Shown here in pieces: positions 43,781-55,670 of a DNA stretch of 64,000 nt. Under the pieces are notes generated by a model. The model saw nothing but the letters and a program-made list of their open reading frames with translations. It ran no database searches and was not told the DNA's origin. The stretch comes from Enterobacter sp. R4-368 (GTDB taxonomy: Bacteria > Pseudomonadota > Gammaproteobacteria > Enterobacterales > Enterobacteriaceae): positions 4,712,001-4,776,000 of the forward strand of contig NC_021500.1 of assembly GCF_000410515.1 (NCBI RefSeq), read 5' to 3'. Within the stretch, counting starts at the first letter, position 1; each line of letters starts with the position of its first letter. The position numbers and the translations under genes are program-made.

Positions 43781-43805
43781 ATCCCCTCCAGCCGGAGGGG
43801 ATTTG
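43781..43805 (+). terminator. kdsB terminator
   Basis: CCCCTCC (43783-43789) and GGAGGGG (43794-43800) form a stem with an AGCC loop and an ATTTG tail. Weak tail. Confidence 0.6.
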
Positions 43806-43909
43806 CCGCTGGCCGGCGAAATTCTTATGCTGTTTTGATCTCATCAGGATGACATCTATGCTATCGGCGCTCATTATAAAAGCAGTCATCTTTGTGAGGG
43901 CAATCTGCT

Positions 43910-44803
43910 ATGGAACAACTGCGCGCTGAACTGAGTCATCTGTTGGGTGAAAAACTGAGCCGCATGGAGTGCGTCAGCGAAAAGCCGGATTCCGCACTCT
44001 GGGCGCTGTATGACAGCCAGGGTAATCCGATGCCGCTGCTGGCACGAAGCTTCTCAACGCCTGGCATTGCGCGACAGTTAGCCTGGAAGATATCAATGCT
44101 GGCGCGCGGCGGGGCTGTTCGCATGCCAGTTGTTTATGGTGTCATGACGCATGAAGAGCATCCGGGGCCGGATGTGCTGCTCATCGAACGCCTGCGCGGC
44201 GTACCGGTTGAAGCGCCAGCGCGTACGCCTGAGCGCTGGGAGCAGCTCAAAGATCAAATCGTTGAGGCATTACTTTTCTGGCACCGCCAGGATAGCCACG
44301 GTTGCGTTGGCACCGTTGACAGTACCCAGGAAAATATCTGGCCTTCCTGGTATCGCCAGCGCGTGGAAGTGCTGTGGACCACGCTCAACCAGTATCACAA
44401 TACCGGGTTGACGATGCAGGATAAGCGCGTGCTGTTTCGTACTCGCGAGTGCCTGCCCGCGCTGTTTGATGGTTTTAACGATAACTGTGTGCTGGTGCAT
44501 GGCAGCTTTAACTTGCGCAGTATGTTGAAGGATGCCCGCAGCGACCAGTTACTGGCAATGGTTGGGCCTGGCATTATGCTCTGGGCGCCGCGCGAATATG
44601 AACTGTTCCGGCTGGTGGAAGGTGCGCAGGCAGAAGGATTGCTCTGGCATTATATCCAGCGCGCGCCGGTTGCGGAATCCTTCCTGTGGCGGCGCTGGCT
44701 CTACCTGTTATGGGATGAAGTGGCGCAGTTGGTGAATACCGGACGGTTTAACCGCGCTACCTTCGATCTTGCCTCGAAATCCCTACTCCCCTGGCTGGTC
44801 TGA
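43910..44803 (+). CDS. ycbJ: YcbJ, kinase-like phosphotransferase-fold protein
   Basis: The 297-residue protein is the same length as I recall for YcbJ. It has an APH/choline-kinase-like arrangement: LLIERLRGVPVE (about 91-102) as hinge region and VLVHGSFNLRSML (about 197-209) at the catalytic loop. In active kinases of this fold the loop reads HGDxxxxN; here the Asp is replaced by Ser (HGSFNLRS), so activity is doubtful. Function is unknown. Its last 21 bases overlap the 3' end of the convergent elyC. Confidence 0.88.
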   Translation: MEQLRAELSHLLGEKLSRMECVSEKPDSALWALYDSQGNPMPLLARSFSTPGIARQLAWKISMLARGGAVRMPVVYGVMTHEEHPGPDVLLIERLRGVPVEAPARTPERWEQLKDQIVEALLFWHRQDSHGCVGTVDSTQENIWPSWYRQRVEVLWTTLNQYHNTGLTMQDKRVLFRTRECLPALFDGFNDNCVLVHGSFNLRSMLKDARSDQLLAMVGPGIMLWAPREYELFRLVEGAQAEGLLWHYIQRAPVAESFLWRRWLYLLWDEVAQLVNTGRFNRATFDLASKSLLPWLV

Positions 44804-45559
44804 GCTGCCTTTCAGCCACTGCCAGAGACGCCCTAACGTTTCATAACCCACCCGGTCGCTGTGCATCAGCCACACCGGGGATGGGATAATGCGTTCCCAC
44901 GGATTAAGCGGTGAGGCAATTGCCAGCTGGTTTGCCGGCGCGGGCAATGGATGCAGGCCAGCATGCTGGAAGAAAATCATTGCGCGTGGCAGATGAGACG
45001 CTGAAGTCACCAGCAGGAAAGGCGCATCGCCAATCGCCTGTTTCACTGCGAGCGCTTCCCGCTCGGTATCTTTCGGTTGATCCAGCGTTATGATGGCGCT
45101 GCGCGGCACGCCCAGGCTTTCAGCGACGCGTGCGCCAGCTTCCGCGGTGCTGACCGGGTTGGTTTGCGCCGCCGCACCGGTAAAGATCATTTTCGAACCA
45201 GGGTTGGCCTGCCACAGACGAATGCCCTCCGTCAGACGCGGCAGGCTGTTATTAATCAGGTTTGAACTCGGTGCCCACGCATCGTTCCAGGTATAACCAC
45301 CACCGAGAATCACGATGTATTTTACCGGCTGCGTACCGCGCCAGGTGGGATAGGTGTCTTCAATCGGTTTTAAAAAGCGATCGGCAACGGGCTGCATACT
45401 TAACAGCAATAAAACCAGCCACCCGACGCTGATAAGGACTTTGCCGGTTTTCTGCCAGCGGCTAAACCAGATCAGCGCAACGCCCAGCCCGATCAGCAAA
45501 AGCAAAAAAGGCAGAGGCAGCATCAGGCCGCCGATGTATTTTTTGAGAGTAAAAAGCAC
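44783..45559 (-). CDS. elyC: Envelope biogenesis factor ElyC (YcbC, DUF218)
   Basis: The 258-residue protein has two N-terminal membrane helices (about 10-30 and 40-58) and a periplasmic DUF218 domain with VILGGGYTWN (about 81-90), SLPRLTEGIRLW and TSASHLPRAM. I chose the GTG giving (M)LFTLKKYIGG because AAGGAGA precedes it and the E. coli protein starts there; an ATG eight codons upstream is an alternative. In E. coli ElyC keeps peptidoglycan synthesis running at low temperature. The gene is divergent from cmoM. Confidence 0.93.
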   Translation of the reverse strand: MLFTLKKYIGGLMLPLPFLLLLIGLGVALIWFSRWQKTGKVLISVGWLVLLLLSMQPVADRFLKPIEDTYPTWRGTQPVKYIVILGGGYTWNDAWAPSSNLINNSLPRLTEGIRLWQANPGSKMIFTGAAAQTNPVSTAEAGARVAESLGVPRSAIITLDQPKDTEREALAVKQAIGDAPFLLVTSASHLPRAMIFFQHAGLHPLPAPANQLAIASPLNPWERIIPSPVWLMHSDRVGYETLGRLWQWLKGSSDQPGE

Positions 45560-45677
45560 CGTATCCGTCTCCTTTTTGACCATATAGCAGGCCTTTTGCG
45601 CCGATCTTACACCAGATGGGTTCATTATCGGCACGGCTGTGACAAAATAGCGGTTTTGCCAGGAGCGTGGAGCACCC

Positions 45678-46472
45678 ATGAAGGATCGCAATTTCGACGA
45701 TATTGCCGAGAAGTTCTCGCGCAACATCTACGGCACGACTAAAGGTCAGCTACGTCAGGCGATTCTGTGGCAGGATCTTGAGGCACTGTTGGCCCGGATG
45801 GGCAACCAGCCATTGCGTGTGCTGGATGCTGGCGGCGGTGAAGGCCAGACGGCGATTCGCATGGCGCAGTTGGGTCATCACGTCACGCTCTGTGATGTGT
45901 CGAAAGCGATGATCACACGTGCCCAGGCGGCGGCAGAAGAGAAAGGTGTGAGCGGTAACATGCATTTTATACAATGCGCCGTTCAGGACGTTGCTCAGCA
46001 TTTGGAATCGCCAGTTGATCTGATATTGTTCCATGCTGTGCTGGAATGGGTCGCAGAACCGGTTCCTGTATTGCAAATATTGTGGTCGGTGTTACGCCCC
46101 GGCGGCGCGTTGTCATTAATGTTTTACAATGCCGACGGCTTGCTGATGCACAACATGGTGGCAGGAAATTTTGACTATGTGAAAGTCGGTATGCCGAAGC
46201 GCAAAAAACGTACCCTTTCCCCGGATTTTCCGCGTGCTCCTGCGGATGTTTATGGCTGGCTCGAACAGATTGGCTGGCAGATAACGGGCAAAACGGGTGT
46301 GCGCGTGTTTCACGATTATCTGCGCGAAAAACACCAGCAGCATGACTGCTTTGACGCGTTACTTGAACTGGAAACACGCTATTGCCGCCAGGAACCCTAT
46401 ATTAGCCTTGGCCGCTATATTCACGTGACCGCGCTTAAGCCGCAAATCGATGAAAGGACAAACGATGAGTGA
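45678..46472 (+). CDS. cmoM: tRNA 5-carboxymethoxyuridine methyltransferase CmoM (SmtA)
   Basis: The 264-residue class I SAM methyltransferase has motif [13 protein letters not shown] (about 48-59), an acidic residue after strand 2 in TLCDVSKAM and motif IV-like [11 protein letters not shown]. It makes the methyl ester of the wobble uridine cmo5U in tRNA. Its last eight bases overlap mukF, so it leads the mukFEB operon as in K-12. Confidence 0.95.
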   Translation: MKDRNFDDIAEKFSRNIYGTTKGQLRQAILWQDLEALLARMGNQPLRVLDAGGGEGQTAIRMAQLGHHVTLCDVSKAMITRAQAAAEEKGVSGNMHFIQCAVQDVAQHLESPVDLILFHAVLEWVAEPVPVLQILWSVLRPGGALSLMFYNADGLLMHNMVAGNFDYVKVGMPKRKKRTLSPDFPRAPADVYGWLEQIGWQITGKTGVRVFHDYLREKHQQHDCFDALLELETRYCRQEPYISLGRYIHVTALKPQIDERTNDE

Positions 46473-47787
46473 ATTTTCCCAGACAGTCCCCGAACTGGTT
46501 GCCTGGGCCAGGAAAAATGATTTCTCCATCTCGCTGCCGGTCGACAGGCTCTCTTTTTTGCTGGCCATCGCCACGCTCAATGGTGAGCGTCTGGATGGGG
46601 AAATGAACGAAGGTGAACTGGTCGATGCCTTTCGCCATGTGAGCGATGCGTTCGAGCAAACCAGTGAAACCATTACTCAGCGCGCGAATAACGCCATAAA
46701 CGACCTGGTGCGCCAGCGTTTGTTAAATCGCTTTACCAGTGAGCTGGTGGAGGGCAATGCCATCTACCGTCTGACGCCGCTGGGCATTGGCATTACTGAT
46801 TACTACATTCGCCAGCGCGAGTTCTCCACGCTGCGTCTTTCTATGCAGCTTTCCATTGTGGCCAGCGAGTTAAAACGCGCCGCAGACGCGGCACAGGAAG
46901 GCGGAGACGAATTTCACTGGCATCGCAATGTTTACGCACCGCTGAAATACTCGGTCGCGGAGATTTTTGACAGCATCGATCTGACTCAGCGCCTGATGGA
47001 TGAACAGCAGCAACAGGTCAAAGATGATATTGCACAACTGCTGAATAAAGACTGGCGCGCGGCCATCTCCAGTTGTGAATTGCTGCTGTCTGAAACCTCC
47101 GGTACGTTACGCGAACTGCAGGATACGCTCGATGCCGCCGGGGATAAATTGCAGACCAACCTGTTGAGCATTCAGGATGCGACCCTTGGGCGCGATGATC
47201 TCGAGTTCCTCGATCAACTGGTCTTCAACCTGCAAAGTAAGCTGGATCGGATTGTGAGCTGGGGCCAGCAGGCCATCGATCTGTGGATTGGTTACGATCG
47301 CCACGTACACAAATTTATCCGTACCGCTATCGATATGGATAAGAACCGCGTCTTTGCCCAGCGTTTGCGTCAGTCGGTACAATCCTATTTCGATGCGCCG
47401 TGGGCGTTAACCTACGCCAGCGCCGACAGGCTGCTGGATATGCGTGATGAAGAGATGGCGCTGCGTGATGAAGAAGTCACAGGTGAGTTGCCGCCGGATC
47501 TGGAGTACGAAGAGTTTAACGAAATTCGCGAGCAGCTGGCGGCGCTTATTGAGCAGCAACTGGCAATTTATAAGACCAAAGGCGTGCCGCTGGATCTCGG
47601 CCTGGTAGCGCGCGAGTATCTGGCGCAATATCCGCGTGTTCGTCATTTCGACATCGCGCGCATCGTGGTTGATCAGGCGGTACGTCTTGGCGTAGCGCAA
47701 GCAGATTTCACCGGACTGCCGCCGAAGTGGCAGCCGATTAATGATTACGGAGCCAAGGTACAGGCGCATGTCATCGACAAATATTGA
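46465..47787 (+). CDS. mukF: Condensin kleisin MukF
   Basis: The 440-residue kleisin equals the E. coli length when started at [21 protein letters not shown] precedes it. It has an N-terminal winged-helix dimerisation domain (about 1-110), a helical middle domain with the neck-binding four-helix bundle, and a C-terminal winged helix (about 335-440). It bridges MukB heads and carries MukE. It overlaps cmoM by 8 bases and mukE by 20. Confidence 0.98.
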   Translation: MSEFSQTVPELVAWARKNDFSISLPVDRLSFLLAIATLNGERLDGEMNEGELVDAFRHVSDAFEQTSETITQRANNAINDLVRQRLLNRFTSELVEGNAIYRLTPLGIGITDYYIRQREFSTLRLSMQLSIVASELKRAADAAQEGGDEFHWHRNVYAPLKYSVAEIFDSIDLTQRLMDEQQQQVKDDIAQLLNKDWRAAISSCELLLSETSGTLRELQDTLDAAGDKLQTNLLSIQDATLGRDDLEFLDQLVFNLQSKLDRIVSWGQQAIDLWIGYDRHVHKFIRTAIDMDKNRVFAQRLRQSVQSYFDAPWALTYASADRLLDMRDEEMALRDEEVTGELPPDLEYEEFNEIREQLAALIEQQLAIYKTKGVPLDLGLVAREYLAQYPRVRHFDIARIVVDQAVRLGVAQADFTGLPPKWQPINDYGAKVQAHVIDKY

Positions 47788-48472
47788 ACAAGTGATGCCG
47801 GTTAAACTGGCACAGGCGTTGGCTAACTCTCTGTTTCCGGCACTGGACAGCGCATTGCGCTCAGGGCGACATATCGGCCTCGACGAGCTGGATAATCACG
47901 CTTTTTTAATGGATTTCCAGGAGTATCTGGAAGAGTTTTACGCGCGCTACAACGTTGAGCTGATCCGCGCACCGGAAGGTTTTTTCTATCTGCGCCCGCG
48001 CTCCACCACGCTTATCCCGCGCTCAGTGCTTTCCGAGCTGGATATGATGGTGGGTAAAATTCTTTGCTATCTCTATCTCAGCCCGGAGCGTCTGGCAAAT
48101 GAAGGGATCTTCACCCAGCAGGAGCTGTACGACGAGCTGATGTCGCTGGCGGATGAAGCGAAGCTGCTGAAGCTGGTAAATAACCGTTCTACCGGTTCCG
48201 ATCTTGACCGACAAAAACTGCAGGAAAAGGTGCGCTCCTCGCTGAACCGCCTGCGCCGTCTCGGCATGATCTGGTTTATGGGTAACGACAGCAGCAAGTT
48301 CCGTATCACGGAGTCCGTGTTCCGCTTTGGCGCCGATGTGCGCTCGGGCGATGATGCGCGTGAAGCGCAGCTGCGCATGATCCGCGACGGTGAAGCGATG
48401 CCTGTCGAAAACCATCTGCAGCTCAATGATGAGCCTGAAGATAATCAGCCGGATAGCTCGGAGGAAGAGTAA
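47768..48472 (+). CDS. mukE: Condensin subunit MukE
   Basis: The 234-residue KITE subunit starts [16 protein letters not shown] inside the end of mukF; a start nine codons earlier is possible but not the family start. Two winged-helix domains are followed by an acidic tail ([14 protein letters not shown]). It binds MukF and DNA. Its stop overlaps the mukB start by one base (TAATG). Confidence 0.97.
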   Translation: MSSTNIEQVMPVKLAQALANSLFPALDSALRSGRHIGLDELDNHAFLMDFQEYLEEFYARYNVELIRAPEGFFYLRPRSTTLIPRSVLSELDMMVGKILCYLYLSPERLANEGIFTQQELYDELMSLADEAKLLKLVNNRSTGSDLDRQKLQEKVRSSLNRLRRLGMIWFMGNDSSKFRITESVFRFGADVRSGDDAREAQLRMIRDGEAMPVENHLQLNDEPEDNQPDSSEEE

Positions 48473-51400
48473 TGATTGATCGCGGTAAATTTCGTTCGCT
48501 GACGCTGATTAACTGGAACGGCTTTTTTGCCCGTACGTTTGACCTGGATGAGCTGGTGACAACACTCTCCGGGGGCAACGGTGCCGGCAAATCGACCACA
48601 ATGGCCGCTTTTGTTACGGCATTGATTCCGGATTTGACGCTGCTGCACTTTCGTAACACCACCGAAGCGGGCGCGACCTCGGGTTCGCGTGATAAAGGCC
48701 TGCACGGTAAATTGAAAGCCGGTGTCTGTTACTCGGTGCTGGATGTGATCAACTCCCGCCATCAGCGCGTGCTGGTGGGGGTGCGTTTGCAACAGGTCGC
48801 CGGTCGCGACCGCAAAGTGGATATCAAACCGTTTGCGATTCAGGGCTTGCCTACCTCGATGCTGCCAACGCAGCTGTTGACGGAAACGTTGAATGATCGT
48901 CAGGCGCGCGTGCTTTCTCTGCAGGAAGTGAAAGACAAGCTGGATACGATGGAAGGGGTGCAGTTCAAGCAGTTCAACTCCATCACCGATTACCATGCGC
49001 TGATGTTTGACTTAGGGATTGTCGCGCGTCGTTTACGTTCGGCCTCGGATCGTAGCAAGTTCTATCGTCTGATTGAGGCTTCGCTGTACGGCGGGATCTC
49101 CAGCGCCATTACCCGTTCGCTGCGCGACTATTTGCTGCCGGAAAACAGCGGCGTGCGCAAAGCGTTCCAGGATATGGAAGCGGCACTGCGTGAAAACCGC
49201 ATGACGCTGGAAGCGATTCGCGTGACTCAGTCGGATCGCGATCTGTTTAAGCATCTCATCAGCGAAGCCACCAACTATGTGGCGGCGGACTATATGCGCC
49301 ACGCCAACGAACGGCGGGTGCATCTGGACAAAGCGCTCGAGTTTCGTCGCGATCTGTTTACCTCGCGCCAGCAACTGGCGGCAGAGCAGTATAAGCATGT
49401 CGATATGGCGCGCGAACTCTCCGAGCATAGCGGTGCGGAAGGGGATCTGGAGGCCGACTATCAGGCCGCCAGCGATCACCTGAATCTGGTGCAAACCGCG
49501 CTGCGCCAGCAGGAAAAAATCGAGCGCTACGAAGCGGATCTCGACGAATTGCAAGTTCGCCTTGAAGAGCAGCATGAAGTGGTGGCCGAAGCTGCTGAGC
49601 GTCAGGAAGAGAACGAAGCCCGCGCGGAAGCCGCCGAGCTTGAAGTGGATGAGCTGAAAAGCCAGCTTGCCGATTACCAGCAAGCGCTGGATGTCCAGCA
49701 AACTCGCGCCATTCAGTACAACCAGGCGTTGCAGGCGTTACAGCGAGCAAGAGAGTTATGCAACCTGCCGGATTTGACGCCGGAAAGCGCCGACGAATGG
49801 CTGGAAACCTTCCAGGCGAAAGAGCAGGAAGCGACGGAAAAACTGCTGTCGCTGGATCAGAAATTAAGCGTGGCGCAAACCGCGCACAGCCAGTTCGAGC
49901 AGGCGTACCAACTGGTAGCAGCGATTAACGGCCCGCTGGCGCGTAACGAAGCCTGGGATGTGGCGCGTGAGCTGCTGCGGGATGGCGTTAACCAGCGCCA
50001 TCTGGCCGAGCAGGTACAGCCGCTGCGTATGCGCCTGAATGAGCTGGAACAGCGTCTGCGTGAGCAGCAGGATGCCGAGCGTTTGCTGGCTGAGTTCTGC
50101 AAGCGCCAGGGCAAACAGTATGACGCAGACGATCTTGAAGCGCTGCACCAGGAACTGGAAGCGCAAATCGCCGCACTCTCTGACAACGTTTCCGCCGCTG
50201 GTGAGCAGCGCATGGCGATGCGTCAGGAACTGGAACAATTACAGTCTCGTATTCAATCGCTGACCAAACGTGCGCCAATATGGCTGGCGGCGCAGAGCAA
50301 TCTGACGCAACTGTGCGAGCAAAGCGGTGAGCAGTTCGAGTCCGGGCAGGACGTGACAGAGTATCTGCAACAACTGCTTGAGCGTGAGCGTGAAGCCATC
50401 GTTGAACGCGATGAAGTGGGCGCGCGTAAACGCGCTGTCGATGATGAAATCGAACGTTTAAGCCAGCCTGGCGGTGCCGAAGATGGCCGTCTCAATGCGC
50501 TGGCGGAGCGTTTTGGCGGTGTACTGCTGTCGGAAATCTATGACGATGTCAGCATTGACGATGCGCCGTATTACTCCGCGCTATACGGGCCATCGCGTCA
50601 TGCGATTGTGGTGCCGGATCTGTCGCAGGTCGCCGAAATGCTGGAAGGTCTGGAAGACTGCCCGGAAGATCTCTATCTGATCGAAGGGGACCCGCAATCC
50701 TTCGATGACAGCGTGTTTAGCGTTGATGAGCTGGAAAAAGCGGTGGTGGTGAAAATCGCCGATCGCCAGTGGCGTTATTCACGCTTCCCGACGCTGCCGC
50801 TGTTTGGCCGTGCGGCGCGCGAAAGCCGTATCGAAAGCCTGCATGCAGAGCGTGAAGCGCTGGCAGAGCGTTTTGCCACCCTCTCTTTTGATGTGCAGAA
50901 AACGCAGCGCCTGCATCAGGCATTCAGCCGCTTTATCGGTAGCCACCTGGCGGTAGCCTTTGAGGACGATCCGGAAGCGGAAATTCGCACTCTCAGCAGC
51001 CGCCGTGGCGAGCTGGAGCGCGCAATCAGTAACCATGAAAATGACAACCAGCAAAACCGCGTGCAGTTCGAACAGGCGAAAGAGGGCGTTGCCCAGCTTA
51101 ACCGCTTGCTGCCGCGTATTAATCTGCTGGCTGACGATACCCTTGCCGATCGCGTGGATGAAATTCAGGAACGCCTGGACGAAGCGCAGGAAGCGGCGCG
51201 GTTTATTCAGCAGTTTGGCAATCAACTGGCGAAACTCGAACCGGTTGTTTCCGTACTGCAAAGCGATCCGGAACAGTTTGAGCAGTTAAAGGCAGATTAT
51301 GCCATCTCGCAGCAGGTGCAGCGTGATGCCCGCCAACAAGCGTTCGCCCTGGCGGAAGTGGTACAGCGCCGTGCGCACTTCAGCTACTCCGATGCCGCTG

Positions 51401-52920
51401 AAATGTTTAACGGTAATAACGATCTCAACGAAAAACTGCGCCAGCGCCTGGAACAGGCAGAAGCGGAGCGCACCAAAGCGCGTGAAGCGATGCGTAGCCA
51501 TGCCGCGCAATACAGCCAGTACAACCAGGTACTGGCTTCGCTGAAGAGTTCGTTCGATACCAAAAAAGAGCTGCTCAACGATCTGCAAAAAGAGTTGCAG
51601 GACATTGGCGTTCGCGCCGACAGCGGAGCAGAAGAACGGGCGCGTATCCGTCGGGACGAGCTTCATGCACAGCTCTCCGGTAACCGCGCACGCCGTAACC
51701 AGCTGGAAAAAGCCATCACCTTCTGCGAAGCGGAGATGGATAACCTGACGCGTAAATTGCGGCGTCTGGAACGCGATTACCATGAAATGCGTGAACAGGT
51801 GGTTACCGCGAAAGCAGGATGGTGCGCGGTGATGCGCATGGTGAAAGACAGCGGTGTTGAACGCCGTCTGCACCGCCGCGAGCTGGCCTACCTTTCTGCC
51901 GATGAATTACGTTCGATGTCGGATAAGGCGCTCGGTGCTCTGCGTCCGGCAGTTGCGGATAACGAACATTTACGCGATGTGCTGCGTCTTTCCGAGGATC
52001 CGAAACGACCGGAGCGTAAGATCCAGTTTTTTGTCGCGGTGTACCAGCATCTGCGTGAGCGTATCCGCCAGGATATTATTCGTACCGATGATCCGGTTGA
52101 AGCCATCGAACAGATGGAGATCGAGCTTAGCCGCCTGACGGAAGAGCTGACGTCCCGTGAACAGAAGCTGGCGATCAGCTCGCGCAGCGTGGCGAATATT
52201 ATCCGCAAAACCATTCAGCGCGAGCAGAACCGTATTCGTATGCTGAACCAGGGGCTGCAAAGTGTCTCCTTCGGCCAGGTGAATAGCGTGCGTCTGAATG
52301 TGAATGTGCGGGAAACCCATGCCACATTGTTGACGGTGCTTTCTGAGCAGCACGAGCAGCATCAGGATCTGTTTAACAGCAGCCGCCTGACCTTCTCGGA
52401 AGCACTGGCGAAACTTTATCAGCGTCTGAATCCGCAAATCGATATGGGTCAGCGTACGCCGCAAACCATCGGCGAAGAGTTGCTGGACTACCGCAACTAT
52501 CTTGAGATGGAAGTAGAAGTTAACCGTGGTTCCGACGGCTGGCTGCGCGCGGAATCTGGTGCATTGTCGACCGGTGAAGCGATTGGTACCGGGATGTCGA
52601 TTCTGGTGATGGTGGTGCAGAGTTGGGAAGATGAAGCGCGTCGCCTGCGCGGTAAAGACATCTCTCCGTGCCGCTTGCTGTTCCTTGATGAAGCCGCACG
52701 TCTGGACGCCCGCTCTATCGCAACACTGTTTGAGCTGTGCGAACGTCTGGAAATGCAGCTCATTATCGCGGCACCGGAAAATATCAGCCCGGAAAAAGGC
52801 ACCACCTACAAACTGGTGCGTAAAGTCGTGCAAAATCATGAGCATGTGCACGTTGTCGGTCTGCGCGGTTTTGCCGCCCAGCTTCCGGAAACGCTTCCTG
52901 GCACGGCGAATGCGTCGTAA
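48472..52920 (+). CDS. mukB: Condensin SMC-like ATPase MukB
   Basis: The 1482-residue protein has an N-terminal head with Walker A GGNGAGKS at 34-41, two long coiled-coil arms (about 290-650 and 790-1110, full of Glu, Gln, Arg, Leu heptads) and a hinge between them. The C-terminal head has the signature [10 protein letters not shown] and Walker [12 protein letters not shown]. MukB forms DNA-entrapping dimers, loads with MukEF, is unloaded at matS by MatP and binds topoisomerase IV. It is four residues shorter than the K-12 protein. It is the last gene of the operon. Confidence 0.98.
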   Translation: MIDRGKFRSLTLINWNGFFARTFDLDELVTTLSGGNGAGKSTTMAAFVTALIPDLTLLHFRNTTEAGATSGSRDKGLHGKLKAGVCYSVLDVINSRHQRVLVGVRLQQVAGRDRKVDIKPFAIQGLPTSMLPTQLLTETLNDRQARVLSLQEVKDKLDTMEGVQFKQFNSITDYHALMFDLGIVARRLRSASDRSKFYRLIEASLYGGISSAITRSLRDYLLPENSGVRKAFQDMEAALRENRMTLEAIRVTQSDRDLFKHLISEATNYVAADYMRHANERRVHLDKALEFRRDLFTSRQQLAAEQYKHVDMARELSEHSGAEGDLEADYQAASDHLNLVQTALRQQEKIERYEADLDELQVRLEEQHEVVAEAAERQEENEARAEAAELEVDELKSQLADYQQALDVQQTRAIQYNQALQALQRARELCNLPDLTPESADEWLETFQAKEQEATEKLLSLDQKLSVAQTAHSQFEQAYQLVAAINGPLARNEAWDVARELLRDGVNQRHLAEQVQPLRMRLNELEQRLREQQDAERLLAEFCKRQGKQYDADDLEALHQELEAQIAALSDNVSAAGEQRMAMRQELEQLQSRIQSLTKRAPIWLAAQSNLTQLCEQSGEQFESGQDVTEYLQQLLEREREAIVERDEVGARKRAVDDEIERLSQPGGAEDGRLNALAERFGGVLLSEIYDDVSIDDAPYYSALYGPSRHAIVVPDLSQVAEMLEGLEDCPEDLYLIEGDPQSFDDSVFSVDELEKAVVVKIADRQWRYSRFPTLPLFGRAARESRIESLHAEREALAERFATLSFDVQKTQRLHQAFSRFIGSHLAVAFEDDPEAEIRTLSSRRGELERAISNHENDNQQNRVQFEQAKEGVAQLNRLLPRINLLADDTLADRVDEIQERLDEAQEAARFIQQFGNQLAKLEPVVSVLQSDPEQFEQLKADYAISQQVQRDARQQAFALAEVVQRRAHFSYSDAAEMFNGNNDLNEKLRQRLEQAEAERTKAREAMRSHAAQYSQYNQVLASLKSSFDTKKELLNDLQKELQDIGVRADSGAEERARIRRDELHAQLSGNRARRNQLEKAITFCEAEMDNLTRKLRRLERDYHEMREQVVTAKAGWCAVMRMVKDSGVERRLHRRELAYLSADELRSMSDKALGALRPAVADNEHLRDVLRLSEDPKRPERKIQFFVAVYQHLRERIRQDIIRTDDPVEAIEQMEIELSRLTEELTSREQKLAISSRSVANIIRKTIQREQNRIRMLNQGLQSVSFGQVNSVRLNVNVRETHATLLTVLSEQHEQHQDLFNSSRLTFSEALAKLYQRLNPQIDMGQRTPQTIGEELLDYRNYLEMEVEVNRGSDGWLRAESGALSTGEAIGTGMSILVMVVQSWEDEARRLRGKDISPCRLLFLDEAARLDARSIATLFELCERLEMQLIIAAPENISPEKGTTYKLVRKVVQNHEHVHVVGLRGFAAQLPETLPGTANAS

Positions 52921-52932
52921 GAAAGTAGCATG

Positions 52933-52967
52933 CGAAAGGGCGACAGTAATGTCGCCCTTTTTGTTTG
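52933..52967 (+). terminator. mukFEB operon terminator
   Basis: AAAGGGCGACA and TGTCGCCCTTT form an 11-base stem with a short loop, followed by TTGTTTG, directly after mukB. Confidence 0.88.
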
Positions 52968-53104
52968 CCGAAAGCTATTGCCAGCCCGCGTTTAATCTTT
53001 AAACTTCTTTACATTAGGGAAGGCAAATGCTTTTTTGTCTTTATATACTGAGAGAAAGGTGACGAATTTGTCACGAGCAATGTAAGAGAAACAGGGGGCA
53101 AGGG

Positions 53105-54907
53105 ATGTTGCTTAAGAAGTCGTATGGTCGTCGAATGTCGGCGCTGAGTTTATGCCTGGCATTCGCATTCGCTCCACTGTTTAGTGTGCAGGCCGATGAG
53201 CCTGAAATCGTGCCGGTGGATAGCTCGGCGACGCCAGGTGAGCAGCCAACCGTGCTGCCGCAGCCGCAGGAACAGTCGCCTGCGACGGCGATGTTGATCG
53301 GCGTGAAACCTTTCCCGTCTGGCGTTTCCGTTGCTGATGTGCGCGCACAGCTTCAGTCGCAATTGCCAGCCAACTGGACGCCGGTCTATATGGATCAGCT
53401 CGCTGCGTTATACGCCGCGCGCGGGCAAAAACCGATGTGGGATAACCGCGAGGCGGTGCAGGCGTTTCAGCAGCAACTGGCAGAAGTAGCGATTGCAGGG
53501 TTTCAGCCACAATTTACTACCTGGGTTGAATTACTCACCGATCCCGCGGTTTCCGGCATGGCGCGCGATGTTGTGCTGTCTGATGCGATGCTGGGATATT
53601 TGCATTTTGTCTCGGGTATCCAGTCGAAGGGCCAGCGCTGGCTCTATAGCGACAAACCTTATGCACTCACAACGCCTGCCATTTCGGTCATTAACCAGTG
53701 GCAACTGGCGCTGGACAATGGATCTCTGCCTGGTTTTATCAATCATCTTGCACCACATCACCCGCAGTATGCTGCTATGCACCAGTCACTATTGGCGCTG
53801 GTGGGCGATGCTCGTCCGTGGCCGCAAATCACCAGCACGGTGACGTTGCGTCCGGGGCAGTGGAGCAATGATATTCCGGCACTGCGTGAGATCCTGCAGC
53901 GCACCGGTATGCTGGAGGGGGGACCAAATATTGCCTTACCGGGTGATAACGTCGCCGTTAGCCCTTCGGCTCAGCACGTAAAAAAAGCGCAGCCGACGCG
54001 CGCGGCATATGACCGCCAACTGGTGGAAGCGGTCAAACGTTTCCAGGCATGGCAAGGGTTGCATGCGGATGGCGTGATTGGCCAGGGGACGCGCGACTGG
54101 CTGAACGTAAGTCCGTCGCAGCGCGCCGGGTTACTGGCGCTGAATATCCAGCGCTTGCGTTTGCTGCCGGGCACGCTTTCGACCGGCATCATGGTCAACA
54201 TTCCTGAATATTCGCTGGTTTATTACCTCAACGGTAACCAGGTGCTGGCATCACGGGTGATCGTGGGCCGTCCGGACCGCAAAACGCCGATGATGAGCAG
54301 CGCGCTGAACAACGTGGTGGTTAACCCGCCGTGGAACGTGCCGCCAACGCTGGCGCGTAAGGATATTCTACCGAAGGTATGGAACGATCCGGCTTATCTT
54401 GAGCGCCACGGTTATACCGTATTGCGAGGATGGAACAGCAAGGAAGCGATCGACCCGTCCATGGTTGACTGGGCGACCATCACGCCTGCGAACTTACCAT
54501 TCCGTTTCCAGCAGGCCCCTGGTGCGCAAAATTCGCTGGGACGCTATAAGTTCAATATGCCGAGCTCGGACGCTATCTATTTGCATGATACGCCGAACCA
54601 TACTCTGTTCCAGAAAGAGGCGCGGGCATTGAGCTCTGGCTGCGTGCGTGTCAATAAAGCCTCTGAGCTCGCTAATATGCTGTTGCAGGATGCGGGATGG
54701 AACGATACGCGGATTTCTGATGCGCTAAAACAGGGAGATACGCGTTATGTCAATATTCGTCATGATATCCCGGTCAATCTCTATTACCTGACCGCCTTTG
54801 TCGGTGCTGACGGGCGGACGCAGTATCGCACAGATATTTACAATTATGATCTGACGGCGCGATCGGGTGCACAAATCTTATCGAAAGCTGAACAATTAAT
54901 CAGATAA
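53105..54907 (+). CDS. ldtD: L,D-transpeptidase LdtD (YcbB)
   Basis: This 600-residue secreted enzyme has an N-terminal signal (about 1-31, ending VQA before DEPEIVP). After a Pro/Gln-rich stretch come a scaffold domain, a peptidoglycan-binding motif ([20 protein letters not shown], near 302-321) and the YkuD catalytic domain with HDTPNHTLF and the nucleophile Cys513 in [11 protein letters not shown]. It makes 3-3 crosslinks in peptidoglycan. It is 15 residues shorter than K-12 LdtD (615); much of the loss is in the loop before the binding domain (around residue 285). The mepK gene, encoding an enzyme that cuts such crosslinks, follows. Confidence 0.96.
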   Translation: MLLKKSYGRRMSALSLCLAFAFAPLFSVQADEPEIVPVDSSATPGEQPTVLPQPQEQSPATAMLIGVKPFPSGVSVADVRAQLQSQLPANWTPVYMDQLAALYAARGQKPMWDNREAVQAFQQQLAEVAIAGFQPQFTTWVELLTDPAVSGMARDVVLSDAMLGYLHFVSGIQSKGQRWLYSDKPYALTTPAISVINQWQLALDNGSLPGFINHLAPHHPQYAAMHQSLLALVGDARPWPQITSTVTLRPGQWSNDIPALREILQRTGMLEGGPNIALPGDNVAVSPSAQHVKKAQPTRAAYDRQLVEAVKRFQAWQGLHADGVIGQGTRDWLNVSPSQRAGLLALNIQRLRLLPGTLSTGIMVNIPEYSLVYYLNGNQVLASRVIVGRPDRKTPMMSSALNNVVVNPPWNVPPTLARKDILPKVWNDPAYLERHGYTVLRGWNSKEAIDPSMVDWATITPANLPFRFQQAPGAQNSLGRYKFNMPSSDAIYLHDTPNHTLFQKEARALSSGCVRVNKASELANMLLQDAGWNDTRISDALKQGDTRYVNIRHDIPVNLYYLTAFVGADGRTQYRTDIYNYDLTARSGAQILSKAEQLIR

Positions 54908-54952
54908 ATGAAGCAGTTTCAGTCAGCGTGTTGTCGTAATAACTGGTAGAAA

Positions 54953-54984
54953 ATGGGCTCTGGAGGCTACAGAGCCCGTATTTA
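54953..54984 (+). terminator. Possible ldtD terminator
   Basis: GGGCTCTG (54955-54962) and CAGAGCCC (54970-54977) form a perfect stem with a seven-base loop, followed by GTATTTAC. The tail is poor. Confidence 0.45.
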
Positions 54985-55095
54985 CTGGGATGAGGCAGCC
55001 TTGACGTGGCGTTTGTTGCCCGGTAAGGTGCCTCTCGTGCGCTATACGAGTGCATAAATTTTGTTCAACATTGCTTATCTGTAGAATTTATTATC

Positions 55096-55644
55096 ATGGA
55101 TAAATTTGACGCTAATCGCCGCAAACTGCTGGCGTTGGGTGGGGTCGCACTCGGTGCTGCCATCTTACCAACACCGGCTTTTGCCACCCTTTCCACGCCG
55201 CGCCCGCGTATTTTGACGCTGAATAATCTGAATACCGGTGAATCTATTAAAGCTGAGTTTTTCGATGGCAGGGGCTATATTCAGGATGAATTAGCAAAAC
55301 TTAATCATTTTTTCCGTGATTACCGCGCGAATAAAATCAAAACCATCGACCCTCGTTTGTTCGACCATCTTTTCCGTTTGCAAGGGCTGCTGGGAACACG
55401 CAAGCCAGTGCAACTGATCTCCGGTTACCGTTCTGTTGATACCAACAATGAACTACGCGCACACAGCCGCGGTGTGGCGAAACAGAGCTATCACACCAAA
55501 GGTCAGGCCATGGATTTCCATATTGAAGGGATTTCGCTGAGTAATATTCGCAAAGCCGCGTTATCTCTGCGCGCGGGTGGTGTAGGATACTATCCCAGCA
55601 GCAACTTTGTGCATATTGATACCGGGCCGGTAAGGCACTGGTAA
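55096..55644 (+). CDS. mepK: Peptidoglycan L,D-endopeptidase MepK (YcbK)
   Basis: The 182-residue protein has a twin-arginine-type signal ([19 protein letters not shown], cleaved after AFA at about residue 30). The catalytic domain is the M15-like DUF882 fold with [13 protein letters not shown] (about 135-147) and [12 protein letters not shown] at the end; the His and Asp residues would bind zinc. In E. coli MepK cuts 3-3 crosslinks made by LDTs, which fits the position after ldtD. The ribosome site is weak. Confidence 0.95.
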   Translation: MDKFDANRRKLLALGGVALGAAILPTPAFATLSTPRPRILTLNNLNTGESIKAEFFDGRGYIQDELAKLNHFFRDYRANKIKTIDPRLFDHLFRLQGLLGTRKPVQLISGYRSVDTNNELRAHSRGVAKQSYHTKGQAMDFHIEGISLSNIRKAALSLRAGGVGYYPSSNFVHIDTGPVRHW

Positions 55645-55670
55645 AACTCAGGCTGAGCTACAGGAGCAGT

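Noticed and set aside
48472..52920. Repetitive Gln/Glu/Arg-rich stretches in mukB as a possible repeat expansion
   Set aside because: They are the normal coiled-coil arms of MukB, not tandem repeats.
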